20,850 nucleotides of DNA from Solobacterium sp. (lineage in GTDB: Bacteria > Bacillota_I > Bacilli_A > Erysipelotrichales > Erysipelotrichaceae): NCBI GenBank assembly GCA_017543025.1, contig JAFYGX010000036.1:1-20850 (forward strand), given 5' to 3'. Positions 1 through 6,185 of this stretch are shown here, in pieces (the first letter of the stretch is position 1; every line of letters starts with the position of its first letter). A model generated the notes under the pieces. That model saw nothing but the letters and a program-made list of their open reading frames with translations, ran no database searches and was not told the origin of the DNA. A program made the translations under genes and the position numbers.

Positions 1-426
1 ATCGTGGAAGAGCTGAAGCCGCAGGAAGTATACCGGCTGTACAATCCGAACAGCGGAGAACACTTCTTTACCGCATATAAAGAAGAGAAGGACCAGCTGG
101 TACAGGCAGGCTGGAAGGATGAAGGCGTTGCCTTCCATACCCGCAGCTCAAAGCACCCGGTCTATCGTCTCTATAATCCGAACGCAGGCGATCATCATTA
201 CACTGAAAGCACGAAGGAACGGGATTATCTGATCACAGCAGGATGGATTGATGAAGGCATCGCTTTCCATGCGGAAGACAGTGAAACCGGCGTACCGCAG
301 TACCGGCTGTACAACCCGAATGCGGCATGCGGAGCACATCACTACACAGCAGATATAAAGGAACGGGATTATCTCATCACCGCCGGCTGGAGAGATGAAG
401 GAATCGGATTCTATGCGTTAAGCTGA
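1..426 (+). CDS. C-terminal part of a YRLYNP-repeat (DUF5648-like) surface protein, 5' end outside window
   Basis: The reading frame is open from the first base, so only the last ~141 residues are visible and the start lies upstream. The visible part is three near-identical repeats of about 43 residues. Each opens with (V)YRLYNPN, then an H-(F/Y)-(F/Y)T segment, then a K-E-(K/R)-D segment, and closes with AGW-(K/I/R)-DEG-(V/I)-(A/G)-F. This matches my memory of the DUF5648 repeat, found at the C-termini of secreted or wall-associated Gram-positive proteins, often after hydrolase or adhesin domains. A carbohydrate- or wall-binding role is inference. The third repeat carries a small insertion (NPNAACGAHH) and ends the protein with no sorting signal or membrane anchor. 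A hairpin terminator follows closely. Confidence 0.8.
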   Translation: MVEELKPQEVYRLYNPNSGEHFFTAYKEEKDQLVQAGWKDEGVAFHTRSSKHPVYRLYNPNAGDHHYTESTKERDYLITAGWIDEGIAFHAEDSETGVPQYRLYNPNAACGAHHYTADIKERDYLITAGWRDEGIGFYALS

Positions 427-457
427 AATCTGCAGTAAGCTCAGTGTAATAAATAAA

Positions 458-498
458 CGGAAATGCCGGAGACCTGAATCAGGAGCCGGCATTTTCCG
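458..498 (+). terminator. Rho-independent terminator after the YRLYNP-repeat gene
   Basis: AAATGCCGG at 461-469 pairs with CCGGCATTT at 486-494, with a 16-base loop and flanking CGG/CCG that extend the stem. The T stretch is short (TTTT), so efficiency is uncertain. Confidence 0.6.
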
Positions 499-520
499 AT
501 TTCAGATATATTCAAATCAA

Positions 521-563
521 AAAAAGCGGCTAGCCGATCACAGGAAACCGGTGTCAGACCGCT
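521..563 (-). terminator. Possible terminator of the small minus-strand gene
   Basis: On the minus strand AGCGG (563-559) can pair with CCGCT (529-525) and is followed by a run of seven T. The stem is short and the loop is long (about 29 bases), so this is a moderate call. It faces the plus-strand terminator at 458-498, as expected between convergent genes. Confidence 0.4.
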
Positions 564-597
564 TCTTTTCTGTATGCCTGAAGCTGCAGGCAGTTCA

Positions 598-813
598 TTA
601 TTCTTCGTCAGTGTTCTCGGACTTTGGTTTTCCGTTACGCGTATGCCAGCGCTTTTCCTTTGACGGGCTGATATTCAGCAGGCTTGCGTACAGTTCCTGC
701 TGCTGTTCGCCGAGCAGCCTCTGCTGTTCATGCAGGGTTTCTATTTCATCTTCACATTGTTCGCTGCTGGAAAAACCGGACGGGTGAAACTGATTCGGAT
801 CTTTTTCAGTCAT
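598..813 (-). CDS. Small acidic protein of unknown function, 71 aa
   Basis: I do not recognise this protein. It is very hydrophilic with no membrane segment. Residues ~20-45 are rich in Glu and Gln (EDEIETLHEQQRLLGEQQQ) and could form a short amphipathic or coiled-coil helix, followed by a basic stretch (SPSKEKRWHTRNGKPK) and an acidic end. The reason to believe it is real is an excellent ribosome binding site, AAGGAGGTA at 821-829, seven bases before the ATG. It also has a plausible terminator after its stop. It is transcribed away from the sigma-like gene at 1156, and the two share the ~340-base region between them. Confidence 0.6.
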   Translation of the reverse strand: MTEKDPNQFHPSGFSSSEQCEDEIETLHEQQRLLGEQQQELYASLLNISPSKEKRWHTRNGKPKSENTDEE

Positions 814-1155
814 ATCGAATTACCTCCTTCGTACATTCCTGCGATTGCGCAATTCGATCCGCAATCCGGCATGGAACGTTTCCTCTTACAAGAATAACAT
901 CATTTTCCGAAAATACAGTGATCCGTCTGAAACAGCACGGCGGTCAGAACGGGCAGATCTGCTCGCAGAGCAATGCGTCTGAGGCGGAAGAAAGCCTGAA
1001 AAACAGGGTGTGGATAATATGTTTTCAGATTGTGCATAAAACCGCGAAAGTTGTGGAGAGGGCCGAAAAGATGTGGAAAGTTTCTGATGGAGGGGGTGAT
1101 AGAGTGGGAGTACACGCAATTACGTGCAGGAGGATTGAATCATCACGGAGGCATT
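814..1155. other. Non-coding region between divergent genes, holding DnaA-like boxes
   Basis: No convincing gene lies here; frames open across it lack ribosome binding sites and have no family-like pattern. It holds the Shine-Dalgarno site of the minus-strand small gene at its left end, a small CCTG/CAGG hairpin near 995-1007, and a row of four TGTG-containing sites at 1009-1080 described separately. No clear -35/-10 pair for the downstream sigma-like gene could be assigned. Confidence 0.5.
1009..1080 (-). promoter_or_regulatory. Row of four DnaA-box-like sites, same orientation, 20-22 bases apart
   Basis: Read on the minus strand the four 9-mers are TTATCCACA (1017-1009), TTATGCACA (1039-1031), CTCTCCACA (1060-1052) and CTTTCCACA (1080-1072). 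The first equals the canonical box and the second matches the TTATNCACA consensus. The other two each carry two changes, confined to the first three positions. Start-to-start spacing is 22, 21 and 20 bases, about two helical turns, so all would face one side of the DNA. They lie 76-147 bases upstream of the sigma-like start codon. Binding by DnaA is inference. Confidence 0.45.
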
Positions 1156-1761
1156 ATGAAAAACTTCAATGAACTGATTTATATGATACGGATGAATGAT
1201 GAAACAGCCCTGAAGGAACTGATTGGCTGCCTGAAAGGTACGATTGAATATGGAATTACAAGTGTATCTGAGAGGAATGTGTCACTGTGGTCTTACCGGG
1301 AAGATCTGAGGATCGAAGCCCTCGTCAGTCTGATGAAGGCGATCGAAACCTATCAGGATGATCTGAACTGTTCATTCGGAACATACGCGGCGGTTGTGCT
1401 GAAAAACCGGATAAAACAGCAGGCAGGAAGGATGATTAAGAATAATTCGTATATGATGCTGAACACAGAATCACTGGATGTATGCAATGAAGAAATGCCG
1501 GGAATGAGCAATCTGCTTGCGTCAAAGGATATGATGAGCGTTCCGGAATACCGGATGCGGTTCAATGAAGCGTATGATCGTTATCTTGCGGCGCGGGATA
1601 CGATGAGCGTCAGAGAAAAGGAAGTCTGTGATGCATGGATCGAAGGCGGGACTTATGTAATGGAAAGCGGAAAGCTCGGAATGAGTATCCGGCAGTATGA
1701 GCATCAGCTGCGCAGGGTGAGAAACAAAGTGAAGGAGGCTGTTGCGGACGAAAATAAATAA
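1156..1761 (+). CDS. Sigma-70-family-like protein, 201 aa
   Basis: The start chosen is the ATG four bases after GGAGG (1147-1151); the frame is open further upstream but that part has no family-like sequence. Residues 1-35 (MKNFNELIYMIRMNDETAL...) resemble the start of small sigma factors. Residues ~50-90 look like sigma region 2: an Asp-Leu-Arg-Ile-Glu-Ala-Leu helix, then KAIETYQDDLNCSFGTYAA, the usual place for a core-binding and -10 recognition helix. Residues ~148-195 (SVREKEVCDAWIEGG, ending in a basic helix) look like a region 4 helix-turn-helix. It is shorter and more divergent than housekeeping sigma factors, more like SigH/ComX-type or element-borne sigma-like proteins. It probably directs RNA polymerase to a few promoters, which cannot be identified here. 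DnaA-like boxes lie just upstream. Confidence 0.65.
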   Translation: MKNFNELIYMIRMNDETALKELIGCLKGTIEYGITSVSERNVSLWSYREDLRIEALVSLMKAIETYQDDLNCSFGTYAAVVLKNRIKQQAGRMIKNNSYMMLNTESLDVCNEEMPGMSNLLASKDMMSVPEYRMRFNEAYDRYLAARDTMSVREKEVCDAWIEGGTYVMESGKLGMSIRQYEHQLRRVRNKVKEAVADENK

Positions 1762-1834
1762 CAGGCAAACAGGAGAGAAAAAAACATGCTGTAAGAATGC
1801 AGAACTGCCTGCTAAACCGATGCGTGATTTCCGT

Positions 1835-1859
1835 TATAATTTTCCCATAACAGGGAGGA
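1835..1859 (+). promoter_or_regulatory. Probable -10 box and ribosome binding site of the PfkB kinase gene
   Basis: A perfect TATAAT sits at 1835-1840 with no convincing -35 at 16-18 bases upstream. The Shine-Dalgarno GGGAGGA at 1853-1859 lies seven bases before the ATG. The transcript would start near 1847, giving a leader of about 20 bases. Confidence 0.4.
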
Positions 1860-1866
1860 CGTTACG

Positions 1867-2799
1867 ATGGGCATCACCGTACTTGGGGCAGTGTTTGTAG
1901 ATATCAAAGGCTTTCCGACAACCGCATATATTCCCGGCGGCCGCAATGTCGGCAATGTGGTTCAGGTACATGGCGGGGTCAGCCGCAATATTGCGGAAGA
2001 TATCGGAAACATTCAGCTGAAGCCGAATTTTCTGAGTATCGTGGACTATTCGGGAACCAGTACCGATGTGATCAGCCGGCTTGAGGAACACGGGGTCTGT
2101 ACCAGATATATGGCGCGGGAAGAGAACGGGCTCGGTACCTGGCTTGCAGTGTTTGACAACAACGGAGATGTTACGGCGTCTATTTCCAAACGGCCGGATC
2201 TCTCGAAGCTTGTTTCGGTTCTGGATGAAAAAGGAGATGAGATTTTTTCGAACTCTGACAGTATTGCACTGGAAATCGATATGGAAGAGGAAATTCTGGC
2301 CAGAGTATTTGAACTGGCAGACAGGTATGGCAAAAAGGTCTATGCGGCTGTATCAAACATGTCGATCGCAATGGAGCGGAGAAACTACCTGAAACGGGTT
2401 GGCTGTCTGGTATGCAATCTGCAGGAAGCGGAAATGCTGTTCAGTACGGATCTCGAACATGTACCGACCCGCGAACTGATTGCGATTCTGAAAGAAAAAA
2501 CAGCCAAGGCAAGGATTGCGCAGCTTGTTGTCACGCTCGGACCTGATGGCTGCATCTACACCAACGGGAAGGAAAGCGGGCATTATCCGGCCTATAACGT
2601 GGATGTGATCGATACAACCGGTGCCGGAGACGCCTTCTTTGCAGGCACGGCAATCGGCCTGACATACGGAAAGTCATTGCGGGAATCAGCGATTATCGGC
2701 AGCCGTCTGGCTGCGTCCGTGATAGCGACAAAGGAGAGCACCTGCCCGAACTTCATGCCGGAGGAATTCGGCATTGCACATCCGAAAGAAGATCAGTGA
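1867..2799 (+). CDS. PfkB-family carbohydrate or nucleoside kinase, 310 aa
   Basis: This cytosolic kinase transfers phosphate from ATP to a sugar or nucleoside. The ribokinase fold is marked by an N-terminal strand ending in VDIKG, the glycine pair in HGGVSRNIA (~35-43) that closes over the substrate, the TLGPDGC strand (~223-229), and PfkB signature 2, DTTGAGDAFF (249-258), with Asp255 as the expected catalytic base. Asn184 and Glu187 (NLQEAE) sit where the family binds Mg-ATP. The length is normal. The VDIKG plus GGVxRNIAE pattern recalls pseudouridine-type kinases (PsuK) more than ribokinase or fructokinase, but substrate cannot be read from sequence and no pseudouridine glycosidase gene is adjacent. 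The gene stands alone between its own promoter and terminator. Confidence 0.85.
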   Translation: MGITVLGAVFVDIKGFPTTAYIPGGRNVGNVVQVHGGVSRNIAEDIGNIQLKPNFLSIVDYSGTSTDVISRLEEHGVCTRYMAREENGLGTWLAVFDNNGDVTASISKRPDLSKLVSVLDEKGDEIFSNSDSIALEIDMEEEILARVFELADRYGKKVYAAVSNMSIAMERRNYLKRVGCLVCNLQEAEMLFSTDLEHVPTRELIAILKEKTAKARIAQLVVTLGPDGCIYTNGKESGHYPAYNVDVIDTTGAGDAFFAGTAIGLTYGKSLRESAIIGSRLAASVIATKESTCPNFMPEEFGIAHPKEDQ

Positions 2800-2823
2800 A
2801 CCGCGGAACAGCGCGGTTTTCTT
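2799..2823 (+). terminator. Terminator of the PfkB kinase gene
   Basis: AACCGCG at 2799-2805 pairs with CGCGGTT at 2812-2818 around a six-base loop, followed by TTCTTCTT. It overlaps the last base of the stop codon. Confidence 0.7.
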
Positions 2824-2851
2824 CTTATGATATCCGATGCCGCATACAGCA

Positions 2852-2882
2852 GAAAAAAAACCGGCCAGCGGAGGCTGACCGG
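2852..2882 (-). terminator. Terminator of the diguanylate cyclase gene
   Basis: On the minus strand CCGGTCAGC (2882-2874) pairs with GCTGGCCGG (2869-2861) with one G-U pair and a four-base loop, followed by eight T. It lies two bases after the stop codon. Confidence 0.8.
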
Positions 2883-2884
2883 GA

Positions 2885-4264
2885 TCAGGAATGATCGTTC
2901 TGTTCGACAGGGACACTGGTTTGCAGGGATCTGCGGGCTTCATGGTATTCCCGTTTCTTCCGGTACATTTCCTGATCTGCCAGATTGAAGACTTCACGGA
3001 ATGTATGGGCGGTTTCCGGGTTGAAGCAGGATGCGCCTGCTGAGATGGAAAGCCCTGCCGGATCATCAGACTGGCTGTACAGTTCGCATTGTGCGTTCAG
3101 CTCGGAAATGCCGTTCTGTACGGTCTTCATATCCGTATGCGGCAGAACTGAAACAAATTCATCACCGCCGATCCGGTATATGGTTTCTTTTCCGAATACC
3201 CTGCAGATCAGGTCTGCAGCGGCTCTGATGATTCTGTCTCCGTGCTCGTGTCCGTACACGTCATTGATGTGTTTGAGATCGTTGATGTCAAATACAATAA
3301 TCGTAAATTCTGCTTTTCCGGCATGAATGTCTTCATCCATCTGATCCTGAAGATCAAAGAATGCCATCCGGTTTCCGGTGCCGGTCAGGGCATCGGTATT
3401 GGCCCGTATTTCAAGATATTCCAGCGTGCTGCTCAGCATATTGTGCATGTTATGAACCTTGCGGCCGATTTCTTCGATTTCATCGGAAGGCTGTTCCGGT
3501 TTTGTATCGGGTTCCGGCTGATGCAGATGATGCTGGGTTCCGGCGGAAACAAGTTCCTGGCTGAGCCGGTCGATATCGGAAGAGAGAACCGAAAGTTCGC
3601 CAAGAACCGAACTGACCCGTTTCTGAACCTGACTGCTCATATACAGCAGAATCAGAATTCCGGCTGCGACGGAGGCAAGCGAGATGATTCCGACAGAGAT
3701 CGCATTTTTACGGATCTGCCCATCATACCACTCCGAATCAAAATCCACGCCGATAATGCCGGCAATTGCGCCGGAGGAGTCATACACCGGACAATAGGTG
3801 CTGTAGAAGTTTCCCCATTCATCCTGAGCCGGGGCATCGTCAATACTGGCAGTTCCCTTTGCGGCGGAACGAAGCGCATCTGTGACAAGCACTTCTTCAC
3901 CGAAGTCTGCCGGGTCTTCCGGGTCAGCGTCAACGGTGAAAATGAAGTGGTCCGGCCCGTCCTGACGTACCGCATAGATATATTCAATATCGGTATTGTT
4001 CTGGAACGCGGAGAGCTCTTCCTTTACTTCGGTGAATATGGCGCTTCCCACATCCGACTCCTGCAGAGAGCCGAGTCGGTCGCCGTTTACGATATCCGCT
4101 GCGGTACAGACAGTGCTGAGCATATTTTTCCGTACCAGGGAAGAAGTTGCAGAGACAGACTGAAAAATCAGGACTGCCCCGAGAATAATATTGGTCAGCG
4201 GCAGTAAAAGGCCGGTCAGAATCACGAACCTGGTTGTAACGCTGAGTGGTTTTGACTGTTTCAT
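2885..4264 (-). CDS. Membrane-bound diguanylate cyclase with extracytoplasmic sensor domain, 459 aa
   Basis: It makes cyclic-di-GMP from two GTP. A transmembrane helix (~12-34) is followed by an extracytoplasmic region (~35-186) of Cache/PAS type (EYIYAVRQDG..., GIIGVDFD near 169-176), a second helix (~187-209), a linker predicted to be helical, and a GGDEF domain (~288-440). That domain holds DALTGTGNR, the FDINDLKHIND metal-binding segment and an intact GGDEF at 366-370, so it should be active. The inhibitory RxxD site that normally lies five residues before GGDEF is absent (FGKE instead). The ATG coincides with the flank of an IS1182-family element, whose 4-base target duplication re-creates the start. 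No good ribosome binding site precedes it, so expression may be low. Before insertion the frame could have started 19 codons earlier, at the ATG now at 6159-6157. Confidence 0.88.
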   Translation of the reverse strand: MKQSKPLSVTTRFVILTGLLLPLTNIILGAVLIFQSVSATSSLVRKNMLSTVCTAADIVNGDRLGSLQESDVGSAIFTEVKEELSAFQNNTDIEYIYAVRQDGPDHFIFTVDADPEDPADFGEEVLVTDALRSAAKGTASIDDAPAQDEWGNFYSTYCPVYDSSGAIAGIIGVDFDSEWYDGQIRKNAISVGIISLASVAAGILILLYMSSQVQKRVSSVLGELSVLSSDIDRLSQELVSAGTQHHLHQPEPDTKPEQPSDEIEEIGRKVHNMHNMLSSTLEYLEIRANTDALTGTGNRMAFFDLQDQMDEDIHAGKAEFTIIVFDINDLKHINDVYGHEHGDRIIRAAADLICRVFGKETIYRIGGDEFVSVLPHTDMKTVQNGISELNAQCELYSQSDDPAGLSISAGASCFNPETAHTFREVFNLADQEMYRKKREYHEARRSLQTSVPVEQNDHS

Positions 4265-4266
4265 AT
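4263..4266. repeat. Target site duplication ATAT, left copy
   Basis: ATAT directly flanks the left inverted repeat of the insertion element and recurs at 6101-6104. Being short and AT-rich, its exact limits could shift by a base or two. Confidence 0.55.
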
Positions 4267-4288
4267 ATGGTTAGCTCGTCAAAAGTCG
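4267..4288 (+). repeat. Left terminal inverted repeat of the IS1182-family element
   Basis: Begins ATGGTTAGCTCGTC. It pairs with the right end at 6079-6100 with four mismatches in 22 bases. Confidence 0.8.
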
Positions 4289-4311
4289 TCTACATTTCTC
4301 GAAGTACCCTC

Positions 4312-4356
4312 TTGTATATAACATGCACGCATGCTATAATGGTATATGTAGGAGGG
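4312..4356 (+). promoter_or_regulatory. Transposase promoter and ribosome binding site
   Basis: A perfect -10 TATAAT at 4335-4340 carries an extended TGC in front. TTGTAT at 4312-4317 sits exactly 17 bases upstream as a partial -35. The Shine-Dalgarno GGAGGG (4351-4356) lies seven bases before the chosen ATG at 4364. Confidence 0.55.
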
Positions 4357-4363
4357 CTTGCGC

Positions 4364-5956
4364 ATGGCATTTGGAAGGGCTAAGGTACATCAGATGAATC
4401 TTCTTACGGATCGGTATTACAACCTCCCCAAGAAGATGAGACGATATGTCGATGAGTCATGGGCTCCGGAGTTCTATGATCAGGTTACCTGCAAGGTGAA
4501 TCAAGATCGTTTTGAAGTTCTTTATTCTGACAATCCTGCGACAAGACCTTCAGCCCCTGTTCCTCAGATTATCGGTGCGCTGATTATCAAAGAGATGTTT
4601 GGTCTTACCGATGAAGAACTGCTTGAGAACATTATGACCAACATCACCTACCAGTATGCGTTGGGTCTTACAAGCGCTGAAGACATTCCTTTTTCTGACC
4701 GGACCTTCGGGAGATTCCGTGCCAGGCTGAATGAGTATCAGGCAGAAACCGGCATCGATCTTATCCAGCAGGAACAGGAAGACATCGCAGTTCGTTTCTG
4801 CGGATTGCTTGGAATCAGTGGGAAGAAGAAGCGGATGGACAGTCTCATGATTGATTCCCGCGGTAAATACATGACAAGGCTTGAGATCATTCATACCACA
4901 AATGCAAATGCAGTAAAGACTCTGCTGGCAGATAAACTGCCTGATGATCTGAAACACTATCTTGAAAAGGATGACAGGAACAAAGTCATCTATCATCAGA
5001 AGGATGAAGAGCTTGGGCCGAAGCTTCAGATGGCGGTTTATGATGCATTCCGGATCCGGGATCTGATGGAACAAAACGAATTGAGTAATCTTCCGGAATA
5101 CAGAATTCTTGTAAGAATGATTGGCGATCAGACCACAGAGGAAGGCGAGCTCAGGGACAAGAAGGATATCAAACCGGACAGCCTTCAGAATCCGAATGAT
5201 CCGGATGCGACATACAGATTCAAGGCAGGCAATCAGTATCACGGATATGCGGGAAATGTTGCACAGGCATACAACGGTGACGGAGCATCCATCATCGTCA
5301 AAGCTGATTATGAGCAGAACACCTACAGTGATACTCAGTTCATGAAGGACTATATTGATGGCAAGGAAGATACCGAAGAAGAAACGATGATTACCGATGC
5401 GGCATTCCAGTCTGCTGAAAACGACAAGGCTGCTGAAGAAGCGGGTATTAATCACAAGACGACAAGCCTTACCGGAAAGAAGGTAGATCCGATTGTAACG
5501 CAGTTCAACTGGGATGAAGGCAATGACACTGTGACAGGCTGCCCCAAAGGCTTTGAGCCGCTGAAGCAGTCAACATATAAAAATGGAACAACACATCGGC
5601 TGATATTTGACAGGAAAGACTGCAACCCGGAATGTCCTTTCTACGACAGATGTCATGCGAAAGAACAGAAGAACACAACGGTAGTAACCATAGATACGGG
5701 AAGTATCGAACGGGCAGAACAGCAGAAGAAGCTTGAAACAGAAGAATACAAGCAGGCCGCAAGAGAGAGGAATGCGGTGGAAGGAGTCCCTTCTGTGCTT
5801 CGGCGTCGTTACAATGTCGATAACATACCGGTATTCGGGAAAGAGCGCTCCAAAGTATTTTTCCGATTCAAGATCATAGCGTGCAATGTTGTATCTCTGA
5901 TACGGCATTTGCCCCAAACAAGGGATCACTGCGCCCAAAATGCAGTGCTTGCATGA
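4364..5956 (+). CDS. IS1182-family DDE transposase, 530 aa
   Basis: The transposase cuts and joins the ends of its own element. The ATG at 4364 was chosen over an in-frame TTG at 4358 because it has the better spacing from GGAGGG. The N-terminal part (~50-150) has the family's DNA-binding region with RPSAPVPQIIGALIIKEM and FSDRTFGRFRARL. The catalytic triad is visible as Asp164 (LMIDSRGKYM), Asp345 (MITDAAFQS) and Glu473 (RNAVEGVPSVLRRRY). Between the last two is the cysteine-rich insert (CPKG...CNPECPFYDRC) typical of IS1182 transposases. No frameshift or stop is seen, so it is probably functional. Transcription runs opposite to the flanking phosphatase and cyclase genes. Confidence 0.92.
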   Translation: MAFGRAKVHQMNLLTDRYYNLPKKMRRYVDESWAPEFYDQVTCKVNQDRFEVLYSDNPATRPSAPVPQIIGALIIKEMFGLTDEELLENIMTNITYQYALGLTSAEDIPFSDRTFGRFRARLNEYQAETGIDLIQQEQEDIAVRFCGLLGISGKKKRMDSLMIDSRGKYMTRLEIIHTTNANAVKTLLADKLPDDLKHYLEKDDRNKVIYHQKDEELGPKLQMAVYDAFRIRDLMEQNELSNLPEYRILVRMIGDQTTEEGELRDKKDIKPDSLQNPNDPDATYRFKAGNQYHGYAGNVAQAYNGDGASIIVKADYEQNTYSDTQFMKDYIDGKEDTEEETMITDAAFQSAENDKAAEEAGINHKTTSLTGKKVDPIVTQFNWDEGNDTVTGCPKGFEPLKQSTYKNGTTHRLIFDRKDCNPECPFYDRCHAKEQKNTTVVTIDTGSIERAEQQKKLETEEYKQAARERNAVEGVPSVLRRRYNVDNIPVFGKERSKVFFRFKIIACNVVSLIRHLPQTRDHCAQNAVLA

Positions 5957-5985
5957 ATATTAAGCAGGAACAGACAGCTGTAACT

Positions 5986-6054
5986 GCGGTATATTGCGAT
6001 ATATGCCGCTGATATAGAGAAAGCTTGTGAACTATTCTCAAAATACACAAGCTT
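5986..6054 (+). other. Two hairpins between the transposase stop and the right end of the element
   Basis: GCGGTATAT (5986-5994) pairs with ATATGCCGC (6001-6009) with one wobble. AAGCTTGTG (6021-6029) pairs perfectly with CACAAGCTT (6046-6054). Neither is followed by a T run. They may stabilise the transposase mRNA or act in end recognition; that is inference. Confidence 0.5.
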
Positions 6055-6078
6055 GACAGATATGAAGGAAAAAATACC

Positions 6079-6100
6079 CGGCTTTAGACGGGCAAACCAT
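6079..6100 (-). repeat. Right terminal inverted repeat of the IS1182-family element
   Basis: Reads CGGCTTTAGACGGGC inward from its inner end. Its reverse complement matches the left end at 18 of 22 positions. Confidence 0.8.
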
Positions 6101-6104
6101 ATAT
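6101..6104. repeat. Target site duplication ATAT, right copy
   Basis: Matches the left copy at 4263-4266, directly outside the right inverted repeat. Confidence 0.55.
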
Positions 6105-6185
6105 CTTTAACGAGTTTTATTGTTTTGACGGCAAAGCACGTCCGGCTTCCATAACGCATGAAGAATGCACAGAACGGTACTGTGG

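Larger units (their letters stand above)
4267..6100 (+). mobile_element. IS1182-family insertion sequence, about 1.83 kb, apparently complete
   Basis: The element holds one transposase gene with its own promoter, is bounded by 22-base imperfect inverted repeats (18 of 22 match) and has ATAT outside both ends. Its length fits the IS1182 family. The intact transposase and matched ends suggest a recent insertion. It lies between a metallophosphatase gene and a diguanylate cyclase gene that point the same way and were probably only about 80 bases apart before. Confidence 0.85.

Noticed and set aside
458..563. CRISPR-like repeats between the first two genes
   Set aside because: The repeated GCCGG-type words are the arms of two convergent terminators, not regularly spaced direct repeats.
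684..1172. A 162-codon open frame on the plus strand
   Set aside because: It crosses the real minus-strand gene and the DnaA-like box region, has no ribosome binding site, and its translation has no family-like pattern.
3242..4207. A 321-codon open frame opposite the diguanylate cyclase
   Set aside because: It is the complement of a confidently identified coding region and has no ribosome binding site; it is a shadow frame.
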